A stretch of DNA of 64,000 nt from Alishewanella metallidurans (GCF_036983985.1 NZ_JALAHQ010000003.1:62001-126000); one strand, 5' to 3'; positions 8,644 through 18,803 are shown, counted from the stretch's first letter. Numbers and translations: made by a program. The notes: generated by a model from the sequence alone, not told the origin.

Positions 8644-10764
8644 TTATTTCCTTCTGTAAACTTTTTGTACATCTGGCATAACGCGAATTTTTCGCATTAC
8701 GTTAGCCAAATGTATTCGGTCGCGAACCGACAAGGTGATTTTTATTACGTATTCACCGTTGTCTCTGTCATCGGTGGCGAGATCTTGAATGTTTGAGTCT
8801 TGTAATGCAATAAGCGTGGTTAGTTTGGCGAGTAAACCTTGTTTATTGGTAATAAACACGCGTATATCGCATAAAAATTGTCTATCGCCAGTTTTATCCC
8901 AACGTACAGGAAAATACTTGCCAGGTTCTTTATCCCAGCCTTTGATATTGCGACATTCTGCACGGTGTACGTTTAACCCTTTACCTGGCGCGGCATTAGC
9001 AACAATCTCATCACCTGGTATTGGGCGGCAGCAACGAGCAAATGTAAGTAACATACCTTCAGAGCCAATAATAAAAGCCTTACTTTTCGGCATTGGCCCC
9101 GCATTATTTTTATTGCCTTCGCCAGACTCAAATTCGCCCAGCAAGCGCCTTGCAACAGCGATAGGTAATTGATTACCTAAACCAATTTCACTGCACAATT
9201 CGTCTAATGATTTTTGTTTGGTATTTTGTAATACCTGTTCAATCCGCTCTGGTGCGATATCTTCTAGTTTTACGTCGCCCAAGGCGGAGCTTAATAAGCG
9301 TCGGCCTAAACCAGTAGATTCATTTTGCTGCTGTTTTTTCAGATAGTTACGAATGCCTAATATGGCTCGGCTGGTAACAACATAATTTAGCCAGTTAGCA
9401 TTGGGTTTACCGCCAGGGCTGGTGATAATTTCAACAGTTTGCCCGGTTTCCAAAGGTTTACTTAGTGGGTAAGGTTTGCGGTCAACTTTAGCACCAACAC
9501 AGCGATTACCAATGTCGGTATGCACGGCGTAGGCAAAATCGACGGCAGTTGCGCTGATGGGTAGCTCAACAATCTTACCCTTGGGCGAAAACACGTATAA
9601 CTCTTCTGGGTACAGCTCAGATTTTACGTTTTCAACAAATTCAGCACTGTTACCGGCGTTTTGTTGTAGTTCTAACAGGCTTTGCATCCAGTGCCGAGCG
9701 CGAATTTGCGCCGTGGTATCTTGATGCTCATCGTCGGCTTTATACATCCAGTGAGCGGCAATACCTTTGTCGGCCATTTCGTCCATTTCAAGGGTGCGCA
9801 TCTGAATTTCTACCGGTATGCCGTGGGGGCCAATTAATGAGGTATGCAGAGACTGGTAGCCGTTTTGTTTTGGAATAGCGATGTAGTCTTTAAAGCGAAT
9901 TTCAATCGGTTTATATAAATTGTGTACCACGCCAAGCGTGCGGTAACAGTTGTCTATGCTATCTACTACTACACGAAATGCATAGATATCCATAACATCA
10001 TTGAACATCAGCTCTTTGTTTTTCATCTTACGATAAATGCTGTAAAGATGCTTTTCTCGGCCTAGTACATCAGCTTTGATGCCTGCTTGTGCTAGCCGAG
10101 TGGTAATTTCAAGCTGTATTTTTTCGAGTAATTCGCGTCGATTGCCACGTGCTTGTTTTACGGCAGTTGATAAAGCGCGGTAACGCATTGGATAAAGCGC
10201 TTGAAAACCCCAGTCTTCAAGCTCATTTTTAATATTATGAATACCTAAACGATTCGCTATCGGCGCATATAACTCTAAGGTTTCTTTAGCAATGCGGCGG
10301 CGTTTTTCTGGACGTAACGCACCTAGCGTGCGCATATTATGTGTGCGGTCGGCTAATTTAATTAAAATAACTCGAATATCCTGCGTCATGGCCATAAACA
10401 TTTTTTGCAGGTTGGTTACTTCAAACTCATGATAATCTTTAAATTTTACTTTATCTAGCTTACTAACACCTTGCACTAACTCGGCCACGGTTTTGCCAAA
10501 TAACCGGGTTAACTCTTCTTTATTAACCGGCGTATCCTCAATAACATCATGCAATAGCGCAGCCATTAAAGTTTCATGGTCCATGCACATATCGGCTAAA
10601 ATGCTACTTACAGCAACAGGGTGGGTTATGTAGGGCTCACCACTAGAACGGGTTTGTGGCGCGTGCGCGTCTCTTGCCACAATATAAGCTTGTTGCACTA
10701 AGGCAACCTGCTCGGGTGGCAAATAAGCACTAATTTGGTTTTTTAGACCTTCAAATAAATACAC
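8644..10764 (-). CDS. spoT: Bifunctional (p)ppGpp synthase/hydrolase SpoT
   Basis: About 706 aa RelA/SpoT homologue controlling the stringent response. Domains in order: HD hydrolase with ARDAHAPQTRSSGEPYITHP and ALLHDVIEDT, so hydrolysis is expected; RelA synthetase region with EKHLYSIYRKMKNKELMFND and IPKQNGYQSLHTSLIGPHG; TGS domain (YVFSPKGKIVELPISATAVD); zinc-finger/helical region (LTFARCCRPIPGD); C-terminal ACT. I chose the GTG at 10764 because VYLFEGL matches the E. coli start MYLFE and GGGAG lies just upstream. The upstream ATG at 10803 would add 13 unrelated residues and lacks a ribosome site. It follows rpoZ, as in E. coli. Confidence 0.95.
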   Translation of the reverse strand: MYLFEGLKNQISAYLPPEQVALVQQAYIVARDAHAPQTRSSGEPYITHPVAVSSILADMCMDHETLMAALLHDVIEDTPVNKEELTRLFGKTVAELVQGVSKLDKVKFKDYHEFEVTNLQKMFMAMTQDIRVILIKLADRTHNMRTLGALRPEKRRRIAKETLELYAPIANRLGIHNIKNELEDWGFQALYPMRYRALSTAVKQARGNRRELLEKIQLEITTRLAQAGIKADVLGREKHLYSIYRKMKNKELMFNDVMDIYAFRVVVDSIDNCYRTLGVVHNLYKPIEIRFKDYIAIPKQNGYQSLHTSLIGPHGIPVEIQMRTLEMDEMADKGIAAHWMYKADDEHQDTTAQIRARHWMQSLLELQQNAGNSAEFVENVKSELYPEELYVFSPKGKIVELPISATAVDFAYAVHTDIGNRCVGAKVDRKPYPLSKPLETGQTVEIITSPGGKPNANWLNYVVTSRAILGIRNYLKKQQQNESTGLGRRLLSSALGDVKLEDIAPERIEQVLQNTKQKSLDELCSEIGLGNQLPIAVARRLLGEFESGEGNKNNAGPMPKSKAFIIGSEGMLLTFARCCRPIPGDEIVANAAPGKGLNVHRAECRNIKGWDKEPGKYFPVRWDKTGDRQFLCDIRVFITNKQGLLAKLTTLIALQDSNIQDLATDDRDNGEYVIKITLSVRDRIHLANVMRKIRVMPDVQKVYRRK

Positions 10765-10889
10765 CTGTGCTCCCAAACTGCGACAGCAAACAAAATACGC
10801 CATTAAGCGCGGGATTTATTATGAATATACGTCTATTTTTTACAGTTGCCAACGGCTAATGTGCCGCTGGCATGCATATGGAGAGGTTT

Positions 10890-11165
10890 TTAGTGGTCTG
10901 AACCAATAATGGCTGCCACAGCGGCCATTTCTGACGCTTCTTGCTGAATTTGATCACGGCGTTCTTGCTCATCCAATACGGTACTGGTGATCAGGCCTTT
11001 TTCAATTTCACGCAGCGCCACTACGGTAGGTTTGTCGTTTTCAATGTCGACCAGTGCTTCTTTACCTTCAACAGCCAACTGACGGGCACGGCGTGCAGCC
11101 ACCAGAATTAAGTCAAAACGGTTACCAATTTTATCTACTGCATCTTGAACAGTTACGCGTGCCAT
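10890..11165 (-). CDS. rpoZ: RNA polymerase omega subunit
   Basis: 91 aa, full length. It begins MARVTVQDAVDKIGNRFDLI and contains AARRARQLAVEGK and VALREIEKGLI, diagnostic for omega. The subunit helps assemble the beta' chain and contributes to the ppGpp binding site on RNA polymerase, which fits its place between gmk and spoT. It is 45 bases downstream of gmk on the same strand. Confidence 0.97.
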   Translation of the reverse strand: MARVTVQDAVDKIGNRFDLILVAARRARQLAVEGKEALVDIENDKPTVVALREIEKGLITSTVLDEQERRDQIQQEASEMAAVAAIIGSDH

Positions 11166-11210
11166 TTACCACTCCAGTGTTCGGGCTTTCACAAGACCGC
11201 ATAGTGTACG

Positions 11211-11843
11211 CTAATTTGCTGATTTCGCCAATAGTTGCTTTATTAGGCTAGTATGCTTACAAACTTGGCTATGATAGCCGTTGCGTTGCGCTAAAACGAT
11301 GCACTCAAACTCGGTTAAAGCCGTGTCAAAGTTATCGTTAATAATTAAGTATTCGTATTCATTGGCATGGCTCATTTCGCTGTGAGCTTGTGCCATACGT
11401 TTAGCAATAACCTCGTTAGAATCTTGGCCGCGCTGGTTTAAACGCTGTTTTAATTCATCTAGGCTTGGCGGCAAAATAAAAATGCCTTTGGTGGTAGACG
11501 CTTGCTGGCGAATTTGCTGCGCACCTTGCCAGTCGATATCTAAAAACACATCGATACCCTTGGCTAAACTATCGCGAATGGTGCTTTTTGATGTGCCATA
11601 GTAGTTGCCAAATACTTCAGCCCACTCTAAAAATTCGTTTTGTGCAATTAGTGCTTTAAATTGCTCAACACTAATGAAATGGTAATGCACGCCGTCTTGC
11701 TCGCCAGGGCGAGGTGCGCGAGTGGTGTGTGACACACTAACGTGCATATCGCTATGACGCTTAAGCAAAGCTTGAATTAAACTAGATTTACCAGCGCCAC
11801 TGGGCGCCGAAATAATAAACAGGTTGCCGGCAAGTTGTTGCAT
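11211..11843 (-). CDS. gmk: Guanylate kinase
   Basis: About 210 aa; converts GMP + ATP to GDP + ADP. It has the P-loop ISAPSGAGKSSLIQALL, the GMP-binding VSHTTRAPRPGEQDGVHYHF and the DIDWQGAQQIR segment. The ATG at 11843 (MQQLAGNLFIIS) fits the E. coli protein; an upstream TTG at 11852 would add three residues and is less likely. It leads the gmk-rpoZ-spoT block on the minus strand, linking guanine nucleotide supply and stringent control. Confidence 0.96.
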   Translation of the reverse strand: MQQLAGNLFIISAPSGAGKSSLIQALLKRHSDMHVSVSHTTRAPRPGEQDGVHYHFISVEQFKALIAQNEFLEWAEVFGNYYGTSKSTIRDSLAKGIDVFLDIDWQGAQQIRQQASTTKGIFILPPSLDELKQRLNQRGQDSNEVIAKRMAQAHSEMSHANEYEYLIINDNFDTALTEFECIVLAQRNGYHSQVCKHTSLIKQLLAKSAN

Positions 11844-11905
11844 AGGATCCAAGCCTGAAATTAAAACAGAGCGAAAGTCTAATCGTTGTTGCGATTTGGC
11901 GCAAA

Positions 11906-12394
11906 CTAGCCTTTATGTTTAGCTTTGGCTTTTATCGATAAGGTTAGCGTAAAGGTTGCCATGGGTTCATCACCATGTAGCGTTGGGCAAGTTACTACGA
12001 CTGATACCGGTTTATTAATGCGTTCACCGCTGACTAACGACTCGTCAATCATGGCATCAATAATATCACCATCATGGCTAGTAAAATGCACTAGTGCTTC
12101 TGGCCGCTTTAAAAAATGGCCTTGTACATCTTTAAAAGCAAAATTGGCATTTACACCGCGGGTTTTAGCTTTGCTAAACACTAAAAAAGCACCAGCTAAA
12201 TCGGCACCTATCGCCAAAGCGCCAAAATAAATACTACCTAAATGGTTTTTAGTGCGCCAACCGTGCGGCATGGTCACCTCTAAAGTTTTACTGTCCATAT
12301 GCACAATACGCGGTGAGCAAAAACCAATGAGTGGAATATAACGCCAAGCAAATAGTTTTAAGCCCCAGTTGGCTTTACGCAAAGAGATTGCCAT
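11906..12394 (-). CDS. DUF4442 hotdog-fold protein (PaaI-like thioesterase superfamily)
   Basis: 162 aa. The HLGSIYFGALAIGADLAGAF segment and the C-terminal SVVVTCPTLHGDEPMATFTL fit the DUF4442 branch of the hotdog thioesterases, in which the helix-forming stretch begins with a conserved (N/H)-(H)-x-G-S/T-x-F/Y. Such proteins are predicted acyl-CoA thioesterases, but members are little studied. An AGGAG site stands before the ATG at 12394. It is a single gene ending 62 bases upstream of gmk on the same strand. The substrate is unknown. Confidence 0.8.
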   Translation of the reverse strand: MAISLRKANWGLKLFAWRYIPLIGFCSPRIVHMDSKTLEVTMPHGWRTKNHLGSIYFGALAIGADLAGAFLVFSKAKTRGVNANFAFKDVQGHFLKRPEALVHFTSHDGDIIDAMIDESLVSGERINKPVSVVVTCPTLHGDEPMATFTLTLSIKAKAKHKG

Positions 12395-12566
12395 TTGTTT
12401 GGCTCCTAGTTAAAAGTTGATTCAAAGCTTACACTGGTAAGACCATTGTCGCAACCTGACCGCTCAGACGCTTAAAAATACCGCTCGTCTAAGTTCGTTA
12501 ACTGGCATTAATCAGGCTATAGTAATGTTACATTATATTTACGTTCAGTAAGAAGGCCTTTGCGTA

Positions 12567-15518
12567 GTGCGGCGCTATTTATATCTAGTATTAGTGTTAC
12601 TTAGCAGTAACAGTTGGCTAAATGTGTCGGCAATGGTGTTAAGCCAAAATGACTATTTATACCGTATTTGGTCGGTAGAGTCGGGCTTGCCGCAAATATC
12701 AGTTACAGCATTAGCACAAGATGAGCAAGGGTTTCTTTGGGTTGGAACACAAAATGGCTTAGCCCGTTTTGATGGCTTAAATTTTCAGGTATTTAACACC
12801 GCGAATACAGCTGATTTTTCTTCTAATTTTATTACCGCGTTACATTTTGATAAGCAGCAGCGTTTATGGATCGGCACTGTTAATGGTTTAATGCGTTTCG
12901 AAAATAAAACATTTACTCGTTTAGACCGCCAACCACTAAAAGGTGGGGTAACAAGCATTGCTGAGCTGGCTGATGGCCGCATATTTATTGGTGCTGCGCA
13001 TTTATATCAATGGCAAGAGCAACAACAGACGCTAGAGCGGGTTATGGCACATCATGGCCCCGTATTTCAATTGCATCAGCAACAAGATGCTTTGTGGCTT
13101 GGTGGGTTAAATGGTTATGCGCTATTAGAAAACGATCAATATCAATGGTTTGGCGCGCCAGAGCAGACAGCAGAATTACAGGTTACCCAGATAGTAAAGC
13201 AAGGTAAGGATCTGTATTTAGGTACTAACCAAGGTTTGTTTCGTTATCAGTATGAGCAATGGCAGCCGCTGCCGTTGCCAGGCTCTGTGGGTAATACCCG
13301 AATTGAACTGTTGTATTTAGACCCTCAGCAGCGGGTGTGGGTGGCCAGTTATGATAAGTTATATCAGCTAAAGCAAGGGCAGTTAACAGTAGAAGATGGT
13401 GTTTTAGGTAAACCCGGCGAGTTTTCTTGGGTTGAATCTATGCTGCAAGATAAATTTGGCAACTTATGGTTAGGCAGTCATTCGCACGGTTTAAAGCGGC
13501 TGCGCCGCCCGCCAACGCAGCGCTTTAGTAAAGAGCAAGGTATTAACGATCCCTATGTTTGGGCGGTGCAACCTTGGCAACACCATATACTTGCAGGCAC
13601 CAATAGTGGCATATCATTGTTGCAGCATGGTCAGTTTCAGCCGCTAAGTGCTAACCAATATTTACCCAACCTCTTTGTTTACAGTATGTTAATTGACGGC
13701 CAGCAGCGGTTATGGGTAGGGACCAGAGCAGGTTTAAGTCGGCTTGATGGCAAAACCTTAGAATGGCGGCGTAATTACAATGAAATATCGCACGTACTAG
13801 TTACCTCGATAACGCAAGAAAATGACCGTATTTGGGTGGGAACGAACGGCGGCTTATTTTACGTTGATAACGACGAACTGCATCAACAGCAGGTGCCTGA
13901 AGTCTTGCGCAGTGCACAAATACGTATTGTGATGGTGGATAGCCAGCAGCGCTTATGGGTAGGCACAGAAAACGGCCTGTTTTTACGTGATGGCGATAGC
14001 TTTGCCAAGCTCGAGGGCATGCCATTATCCGATCGTTTTATTAGTGCCATAAAAGAGCTTGCCGACGGGAACATTTTTATTGGCAGCTTTGATCAAGGCT
14101 TTGTTTTAGGTAAACCTAAGCATTGGCAGTGGTTTACGCAACAAAAAGGCTTACCCAGCAGCGGTGTCTTGCATGTTGAGCAAATAGAAAATCAGTTACT
14201 GATTAGTAGCTTCCAGGGGTTTTATCGGATTAATTACCCTGAACTACGCCAAGGCCGGGTTGAGCAAGTGTATATGTTGGTTGATGACCGTCGGCCTGAA
14301 GCCGCCTCAGATTCTCATCGTTGTTGCAATGGTGCGGGTAGCAGCAAAGGTGCAGTGCATCAAGGCCGGTTGTGGTATCCAACATTAGATGGTGTATTAG
14401 CACTGCCGTTGCAACAGCTGATTCAATATGGGCCGATACCTCAACCCGTACTAGATAGCCTTACGGTAAGTGGTGAAAACTATAGCGCTAGTAGCGTTAA
14501 TTTATCACCAAACAAACGTGATTGGCATTTTCGTTTTACCGCACCATTTTTTATGCATGCAGCATCGGTGCTGTTTCGTTATAAATTAGAAGGTTACGAC
14601 ATTAGCTGGGTTGATGCCGGCCGCCGTCGTGAAGCCTTCTATACTAACCTACCGCCTGGCCAGTATCGTTTTATTATTCAGGTGCGTCTTGCCTCCGATT
14701 ATCGCTGGAGCGAGCCAATAGGTATGAATGTTTACCTAGCACCGCACTGGTACGAAACCGCAACTGCGCGGGCACTGGCATTAATTCTTTTATTGTTAAT
14801 ATTTTGGGCAGTGTATCGCTGGCGACTTATGGCTTTAGCTAAGGCGAAACAACAGTTGGAAATTATCGTTACGCAACGCACAGCTGAGTTATATCAGGTG
14901 AATAAAAAATTAGAATGCATGAGTATGCAAGATGCATTAACTGGTCTGAATAATCGTCATTATTTAGATACTAATATTAAACAAATTTTATCCAGATCCG
15001 ATCGAAGCAATGAGCCGCTTGTTTGGGCGCTACTTGATTTAGATTTTTTTAAACGCATTAACGATACCTTTGGCCACCATACGGGTGATGAGATTTTAAT
15101 TATTGTCGCAGAGTTATTGCGACAAAATAGCCGCGATACAGATCATCTTATTCGTTGGGGCGGCGAAGAGTTTTTGTTGGTATTAGAGCATAGTCAAGAT
15201 GCATTACTGGTATTGCAGCGTATTCACCAGGCCGTTGCACAATATCCTTGGCAGCAAGATATGGGGCTAAAGCAATCGTTAACCTGTTCAATTGGTGCGG
15301 TTGCGCAACTGAGTGATTGGGATTGGCAACATAGCCTGCGCTTAGCTGATCACGCACTGTACTGGGTAAAACAACATGGTCGAAATGGTTATCTACTGCT
15401 TGATATTAGCTCACCAGCGCCTGCAGAATTATTGGACGAAAACGTTAATATTACGGAACTACTGGCGCAAGGAAAGCTGCAGGCAACAAGTAACAAAGAC
15501 ATTACAGAGGCGACCTGA
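12567..15518 (+). CDS. Membrane diguanylate cyclase with two-component-regulator propeller sensor
   Basis: 983 aa sensor protein. A signal peptide/anchor is followed by about 560 residues of beta-propeller repeats, with recurring units such as LWVGTQNGLARFDG, LWIGTVNGLMRF and LWVGTENGLFLRDG. A Y_Y_Y domain (ALFRYKLEGYDISWV-type, here VLFRYKLEGYDISWV) comes next, then one transmembrane helix (ALALILLLLIFWAVYRW), a short coiled coil and a C-terminal GGDEF domain. The catalytic motif is GGEEF, with an RxxD inhibitory site (RDTD) five residues upstream, so it should make c-di-GMP under product control. The start is GTG at 12567 with AGAAGG upstream. It is monocistronic. The periplasmic ligand is unknown. 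Confidence 0.92.
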   Translation: MRRYLYLVLVLLSSNSWLNVSAMVLSQNDYLYRIWSVESGLPQISVTALAQDEQGFLWVGTQNGLARFDGLNFQVFNTANTADFSSNFITALHFDKQQRLWIGTVNGLMRFENKTFTRLDRQPLKGGVTSIAELADGRIFIGAAHLYQWQEQQQTLERVMAHHGPVFQLHQQQDALWLGGLNGYALLENDQYQWFGAPEQTAELQVTQIVKQGKDLYLGTNQGLFRYQYEQWQPLPLPGSVGNTRIELLYLDPQQRVWVASYDKLYQLKQGQLTVEDGVLGKPGEFSWVESMLQDKFGNLWLGSHSHGLKRLRRPPTQRFSKEQGINDPYVWAVQPWQHHILAGTNSGISLLQHGQFQPLSANQYLPNLFVYSMLIDGQQRLWVGTRAGLSRLDGKTLEWRRNYNEISHVLVTSITQENDRIWVGTNGGLFYVDNDELHQQQVPEVLRSAQIRIVMVDSQQRLWVGTENGLFLRDGDSFAKLEGMPLSDRFISAIKELADGNIFIGSFDQGFVLGKPKHWQWFTQQKGLPSSGVLHVEQIENQLLISSFQGFYRINYPELRQGRVEQVYMLVDDRRPEAASDSHRCCNGAGSSKGAVHQGRLWYPTLDGVLALPLQQLIQYGPIPQPVLDSLTVSGENYSASSVNLSPNKRDWHFRFTAPFFMHAASVLFRYKLEGYDISWVDAGRRREAFYTNLPPGQYRFIIQVRLASDYRWSEPIGMNVYLAPHWYETATARALALILLLLIFWAVYRWRLMALAKAKQQLEIIVTQRTAELYQVNKKLECMSMQDALTGLNNRHYLDTNIKQILSRSDRSNEPLVWALLDLDFFKRINDTFGHHTGDEILIIVAELLRQNSRDTDHLIRWGGEEFLLVLEHSQDALLVLQRIHQAVAQYPWQQDMGLKQSLTCSIGAVAQLSDWDWQHSLRLADHALYWVKQHGRNGYLLLDISSPAPAELLDENVNITELLAQGKLQATSNKDITEAT

Positions 15519-15617
15519 TGCGCCAAGCTTAAAAATTGTAATGTTGTGAACCCAGCATAGTGCTGTGGTAAAATAGCCTCCTTATCGCTATTTCGTTATA
15601 CGTTACAGGAGCCTGCA

Positions 15618-17078
15618 GTGTCAGCATTAGCATCGTTATATCCGCAACCATTATGGCAATGGTTCGCACAAATTTGTGCCATTCCGCACCCATCTAAACA
15701 CGAGCAAGCCCTAAGTCAGCATATTCAAGCTTGGGCGCGCAGCTTAGGCTTAAGTGTTATTGAAGACAGAGTAGGCAATTTAATTATTAAAAAGCCGGCT
15801 ACTACGGGTATGGAAAACTGCAAAACAGTGGTTATTCAAGCGCATCTAGATATGGTGCCGCAAAAAAATGCTGACAAGGTGCATAACTTCACCACAGATC
15901 CCATCGATGCTTATGTTGACGGCGAGTGGGTTAAAGCGCGTGGCACGACCTTAGGTGCTGATAATGGCATAGGTATGTCATCGGCACTGGCTATTTTAGG
16001 CAGCAACGATATTAAGCATGGCCCACTAGAAGTGCTATTAACGGTAGACGAAGAAGCCGGTATGACCGGCGCCTTTGGTATTGAGCCAGGCATGTTGCAA
16101 GCTGAAATTTTAATTAACACCGACTCTGAGCAAGAGGGTGAAATTTACATGGGTTGCGCCGGCGGTGTTGACGCTGAGTTTAGCGTGCCAGTGCAGTGGC
16201 AGCCAGTTATCGCTGGGTCGCAAGCCTTTACCTTAAGTTTAAGCGGTTTAAAAGGCGGCCATTCAGGCGTCAATATTCATTTGGGCCGCGGTAATGCTAA
16301 TAAATTATTAGCGCGCTTTTTAGCCAATTACGCCAAGGTGTTACAGCTTAACATTGCTGCATTTAATGGTGGCTCGTTGCGTAACGCTATTCCGCGCGAA
16401 GCGGAGGTAACCTTAACGCTACCAGAAGCACAACTGACTGAATTACAGCAAAAAGTAGCGGAGTTTGAAGCCATTATTAAGCAAGAACTTAGTGTAGTAG
16501 AGCCGGCCATTAAACTGAGCCTTACTAAGGTTAATGCGCCAACACAGGTTTTAACATCAGCGGCGGCACAACAGTTAATCAATATCTTAAATGTTTGCCC
16601 TAACGGCGTAATGCGCATGAGCGACGAAGTGGCAGGTGTAACTGAAACTTCACTTAATGTTGGTGTAGTAACCACTAAAGAAAACAGTATTCAAATACTG
16701 TGTTTAATTCGTTCGTTAATCGACTCTGGCCGCACGCAAATTGAAAGCATGCTTAGCTCACTAGCGCAGTTAGCGGGTGTTAAGGTGAAATTTAGCGGTG
16801 CCTACCCAGGTTGGAAACCCAACCCAGACTCGCCGGTAATGGCTATCGTAAACCAAACCTATCAAGATATTTATCATAAACAGCCGGTAATCATGGTTAT
16901 TCACGCTGGTTTAGAATGTGGCTTATTTAAAAAGCCCTATCCAGACATGGACATGGTTTCAATTGGCCCAACTATTCGCTACCCACACGGGCCAGATGAA
17001 ATGGTAAATATTAAAACGGTTGGCCAATACTGGGAACTGTTGTTAGCGGTGTTAGAGCGTATTCCAGAAAAAGCGTAA
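15618..17078 (+). CDS. pepD: Aminoacyl-histidine dipeptidase (peptidase D, M20 family)
   Basis: 486 aa, family length. It hydrolyses Xaa-His dipeptides such as carnosine in the cytoplasm with two metal ions. Metal-site motifs are AHLDMVPQ (HxD), LGADNGIG (bridging Asp), VDEEAGMTG (Glu pair), NTDSEQEGEIYMGCAGG (Asp) and HAGLECGLF (late His). The GTG at 15618 is preceded by AGGAG and gives the expected N-terminus SALASLYPQPLWQWFAQICA, with the conserved IPHPSKHE following. It is transcribed alone, and the amino acids it frees could join the neighbouring catabolic pathways. Confidence 0.95.
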   Translation: MSALASLYPQPLWQWFAQICAIPHPSKHEQALSQHIQAWARSLGLSVIEDRVGNLIIKKPATTGMENCKTVVIQAHLDMVPQKNADKVHNFTTDPIDAYVDGEWVKARGTTLGADNGIGMSSALAILGSNDIKHGPLEVLLTVDEEAGMTGAFGIEPGMLQAEILINTDSEQEGEIYMGCAGGVDAEFSVPVQWQPVIAGSQAFTLSLSGLKGGHSGVNIHLGRGNANKLLARFLANYAKVLQLNIAAFNGGSLRNAIPREAEVTLTLPEAQLTELQQKVAEFEAIIKQELSVVEPAIKLSLTKVNAPTQVLTSAAAQQLINILNVCPNGVMRMSDEVAGVTETSLNVGVVTTKENSIQILCLIRSLIDSGRTQIESMLSSLAQLAGVKVKFSGAYPGWKPNPDSPVMAIVNQTYQDIYHKQPVIMVIHAGLECGLFKKPYPDMDMVSIGPTIRYPHGPDEMVNIKTVGQYWELLLAVLERIPEKA

Positions 17079-17151
17079 ATCGCGAGTAACTTGTCCGAGT
17101 CAGGCTCAAGTGGTAATAATGGGTCTGACTCTCTTAGGCTAGCGGACCCTT

Positions 17152-18717
17152 ATGCACGCAATCAGCAAAATTCTTAGCGTCTCTCTATTAAGCGCACTAA
17201 TATCAGCCTGTAGCTCTACTACTAGCAGCATTGTTCACAGTGATATTACTTTAGACCAGAAAATTCGCGATACCGCGCAGGCAAGTCTGCAAGCGTTTAA
17301 TATTCCTGGCCTTGCCGTAGTGGCAGTACAAGATGGCAAGGTGGTGTTAGCCGAAGGCTTTGGTATTCGTGACTTAGCAAACCAACAGCCAGTAACAGCA
17401 GATACCTTGTTTGGCATTGCCTCACATACTAAAGCTTTTACCGCAGCAGCTATCGCACAATTGGTTGAACAAAAAAAGCTAGATTGGGATGACAAGGTTA
17501 TTCAGCATTTGCCCCAGTTTCGCTTAGTCGATACGCATTTAACCCAAACGGTAACCATCCGCGATTTGTTAAGCCATCGCACCGGCTTAGGCTTAGGTGC
17601 AGGTGATTTAATGATCTGGCCAAATACCGATAAAACCTCAGAGCAAATATTAGCTGGCGTAGCACAATTACCGATAGCCGCCGATCTGCGGCAGCGCTTT
17701 GCTTACAATAATCTTATGTTTGTTAGCGCAGGCCTGCTGATTGAGCGGGTATCAGGCATGCCTTATGCGCAATATATCGCTGAGAATTTCTTCCAACCGC
17801 TGCAAATGGACAATAGCGTAATCGGTTTTGATAACCTAACGCCGAATATTACCAATATTGCCATTGGTAATATTGAATACGCAGGCGAAGTGCAGCGCTT
17901 TGCGCTAGATTATCTGCAAGACTTTGCCGCAGCTGGTGCCACCTTATCTAGTGTCAATGATATGGGCAACTGGCTACTGACATTGCTGAATGAAGGCAAA
18001 ACCGCTGATGGTAAACAAATTATTGCACCCGCGCAGTTAGCGCAAATGTGGCAACTAACAACGCCGCTGCCGGTGGCGGCCAAGCCGGGGCCGCAAGCTA
18101 CCCACTTTAGGGGTTATGGCATGGGCTGGTTTGTTAAAGATTATCATGGTGTAAAACACGTTTCGCACAGCGGTGGTATCCTGGGCATGCTGTCATTAAC
18201 CACTTTGATACCAGAGAAAAATTTCGCCATTACGGTGCTGTCTAACCAGCAAGCGTTTCAAGGCCTAACCACCATAACCGAAGAGGCGCTAGAAGACGTA
18301 CTTAACCTACCAGACACCGACTGGCTGGCTTTGCAAACAAAACAGTACCAAGCATTTATGCAAGAAAAAACCAATTTTAAACTTAAACCTGTAGCGAATA
18401 AAACACCAGCCTTAACACAGGCGCATTATGCTGGAGAATATCAAGACAGCTGGTATGGCAACGTTACCATTAGCCAGCAAGCCGAACAGTTGCATATTAG
18501 TTTTGCTCACACCGAAATGCTAAAGGGTGTGTTAGAGCATTATGACGGCGATACCTTTATTGTGCGTTGGAACGAGCCGTTATTAGAAGCTGATGCTTAT
18601 ATCCGTTTTAGCCGTGATAACCAAGGCAATATTAATAGCGCCACGATGGAAGCTATTGCCGACTTTACCGACTTTAGTTTTGACTTTCATAATTTAAAAC
18701 TGAACAAGCAGCCTTAA
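17152..18717 (+). CDS. Class C beta-lactamase-like serine hydrolase, lipoprotein, with DUF3471 C-terminus
   Basis: 521 aa. The signal peptide ends in a lipobox, LISAC, so it is probably an outer-membrane lipoprotein. The beta-lactamase/penicillin-binding-like domain has the nucleophile motif S-x-x-K in GIASHTKAFTAA, a YxN motif in FAYNNLMF and HSGG in VSHSGGILGM. The last ~100 residues resemble the DUF3471 domain (YAGEYQDSWYGNVTIS). This S12-type group includes esterases and D-amino-acid peptidases; a true beta-lactamase is not indicated by position or length. It stands between pepD and an AraC regulator with no obvious operon partner. Confidence 0.88.
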   Translation: MHAISKILSVSLLSALISACSSTTSSIVHSDITLDQKIRDTAQASLQAFNIPGLAVVAVQDGKVVLAEGFGIRDLANQQPVTADTLFGIASHTKAFTAAAIAQLVEQKKLDWDDKVIQHLPQFRLVDTHLTQTVTIRDLLSHRTGLGLGAGDLMIWPNTDKTSEQILAGVAQLPIAADLRQRFAYNNLMFVSAGLLIERVSGMPYAQYIAENFFQPLQMDNSVIGFDNLTPNITNIAIGNIEYAGEVQRFALDYLQDFAAAGATLSSVNDMGNWLLTLLNEGKTADGKQIIAPAQLAQMWQLTTPLPVAAKPGPQATHFRGYGMGWFVKDYHGVKHVSHSGGILGMLSLTTLIPEKNFAITVLSNQQAFQGLTTITEEALEDVLNLPDTDWLALQTKQYQAFMQEKTNFKLKPVANKTPALTQAHYAGEYQDSWYGNVTISQQAEQLHISFAHTEMLKGVLEHYDGDTFIVRWNEPLLEADAYIRFSRDNQGNINSATMEAIADFTDFSFDFHNLKLNKQP

Positions 18718-18803
18718 ACAGGGTTACCGCCAGCGGTGTGAATTAAAGGGCTATATAAGCCAACGCGGGTAGCTGTTGATGAGTAAAGATAAGGACGTTT
18801 AGA

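Noticed and set aside
17152..18717. Beta-lactamase resistance gene
   Set aside because: It has SxxK and YxN motifs, but the lipobox, DUF3471 tail and length fit the S12 hydrolase group and not AmpC, so resistance is not claimed.
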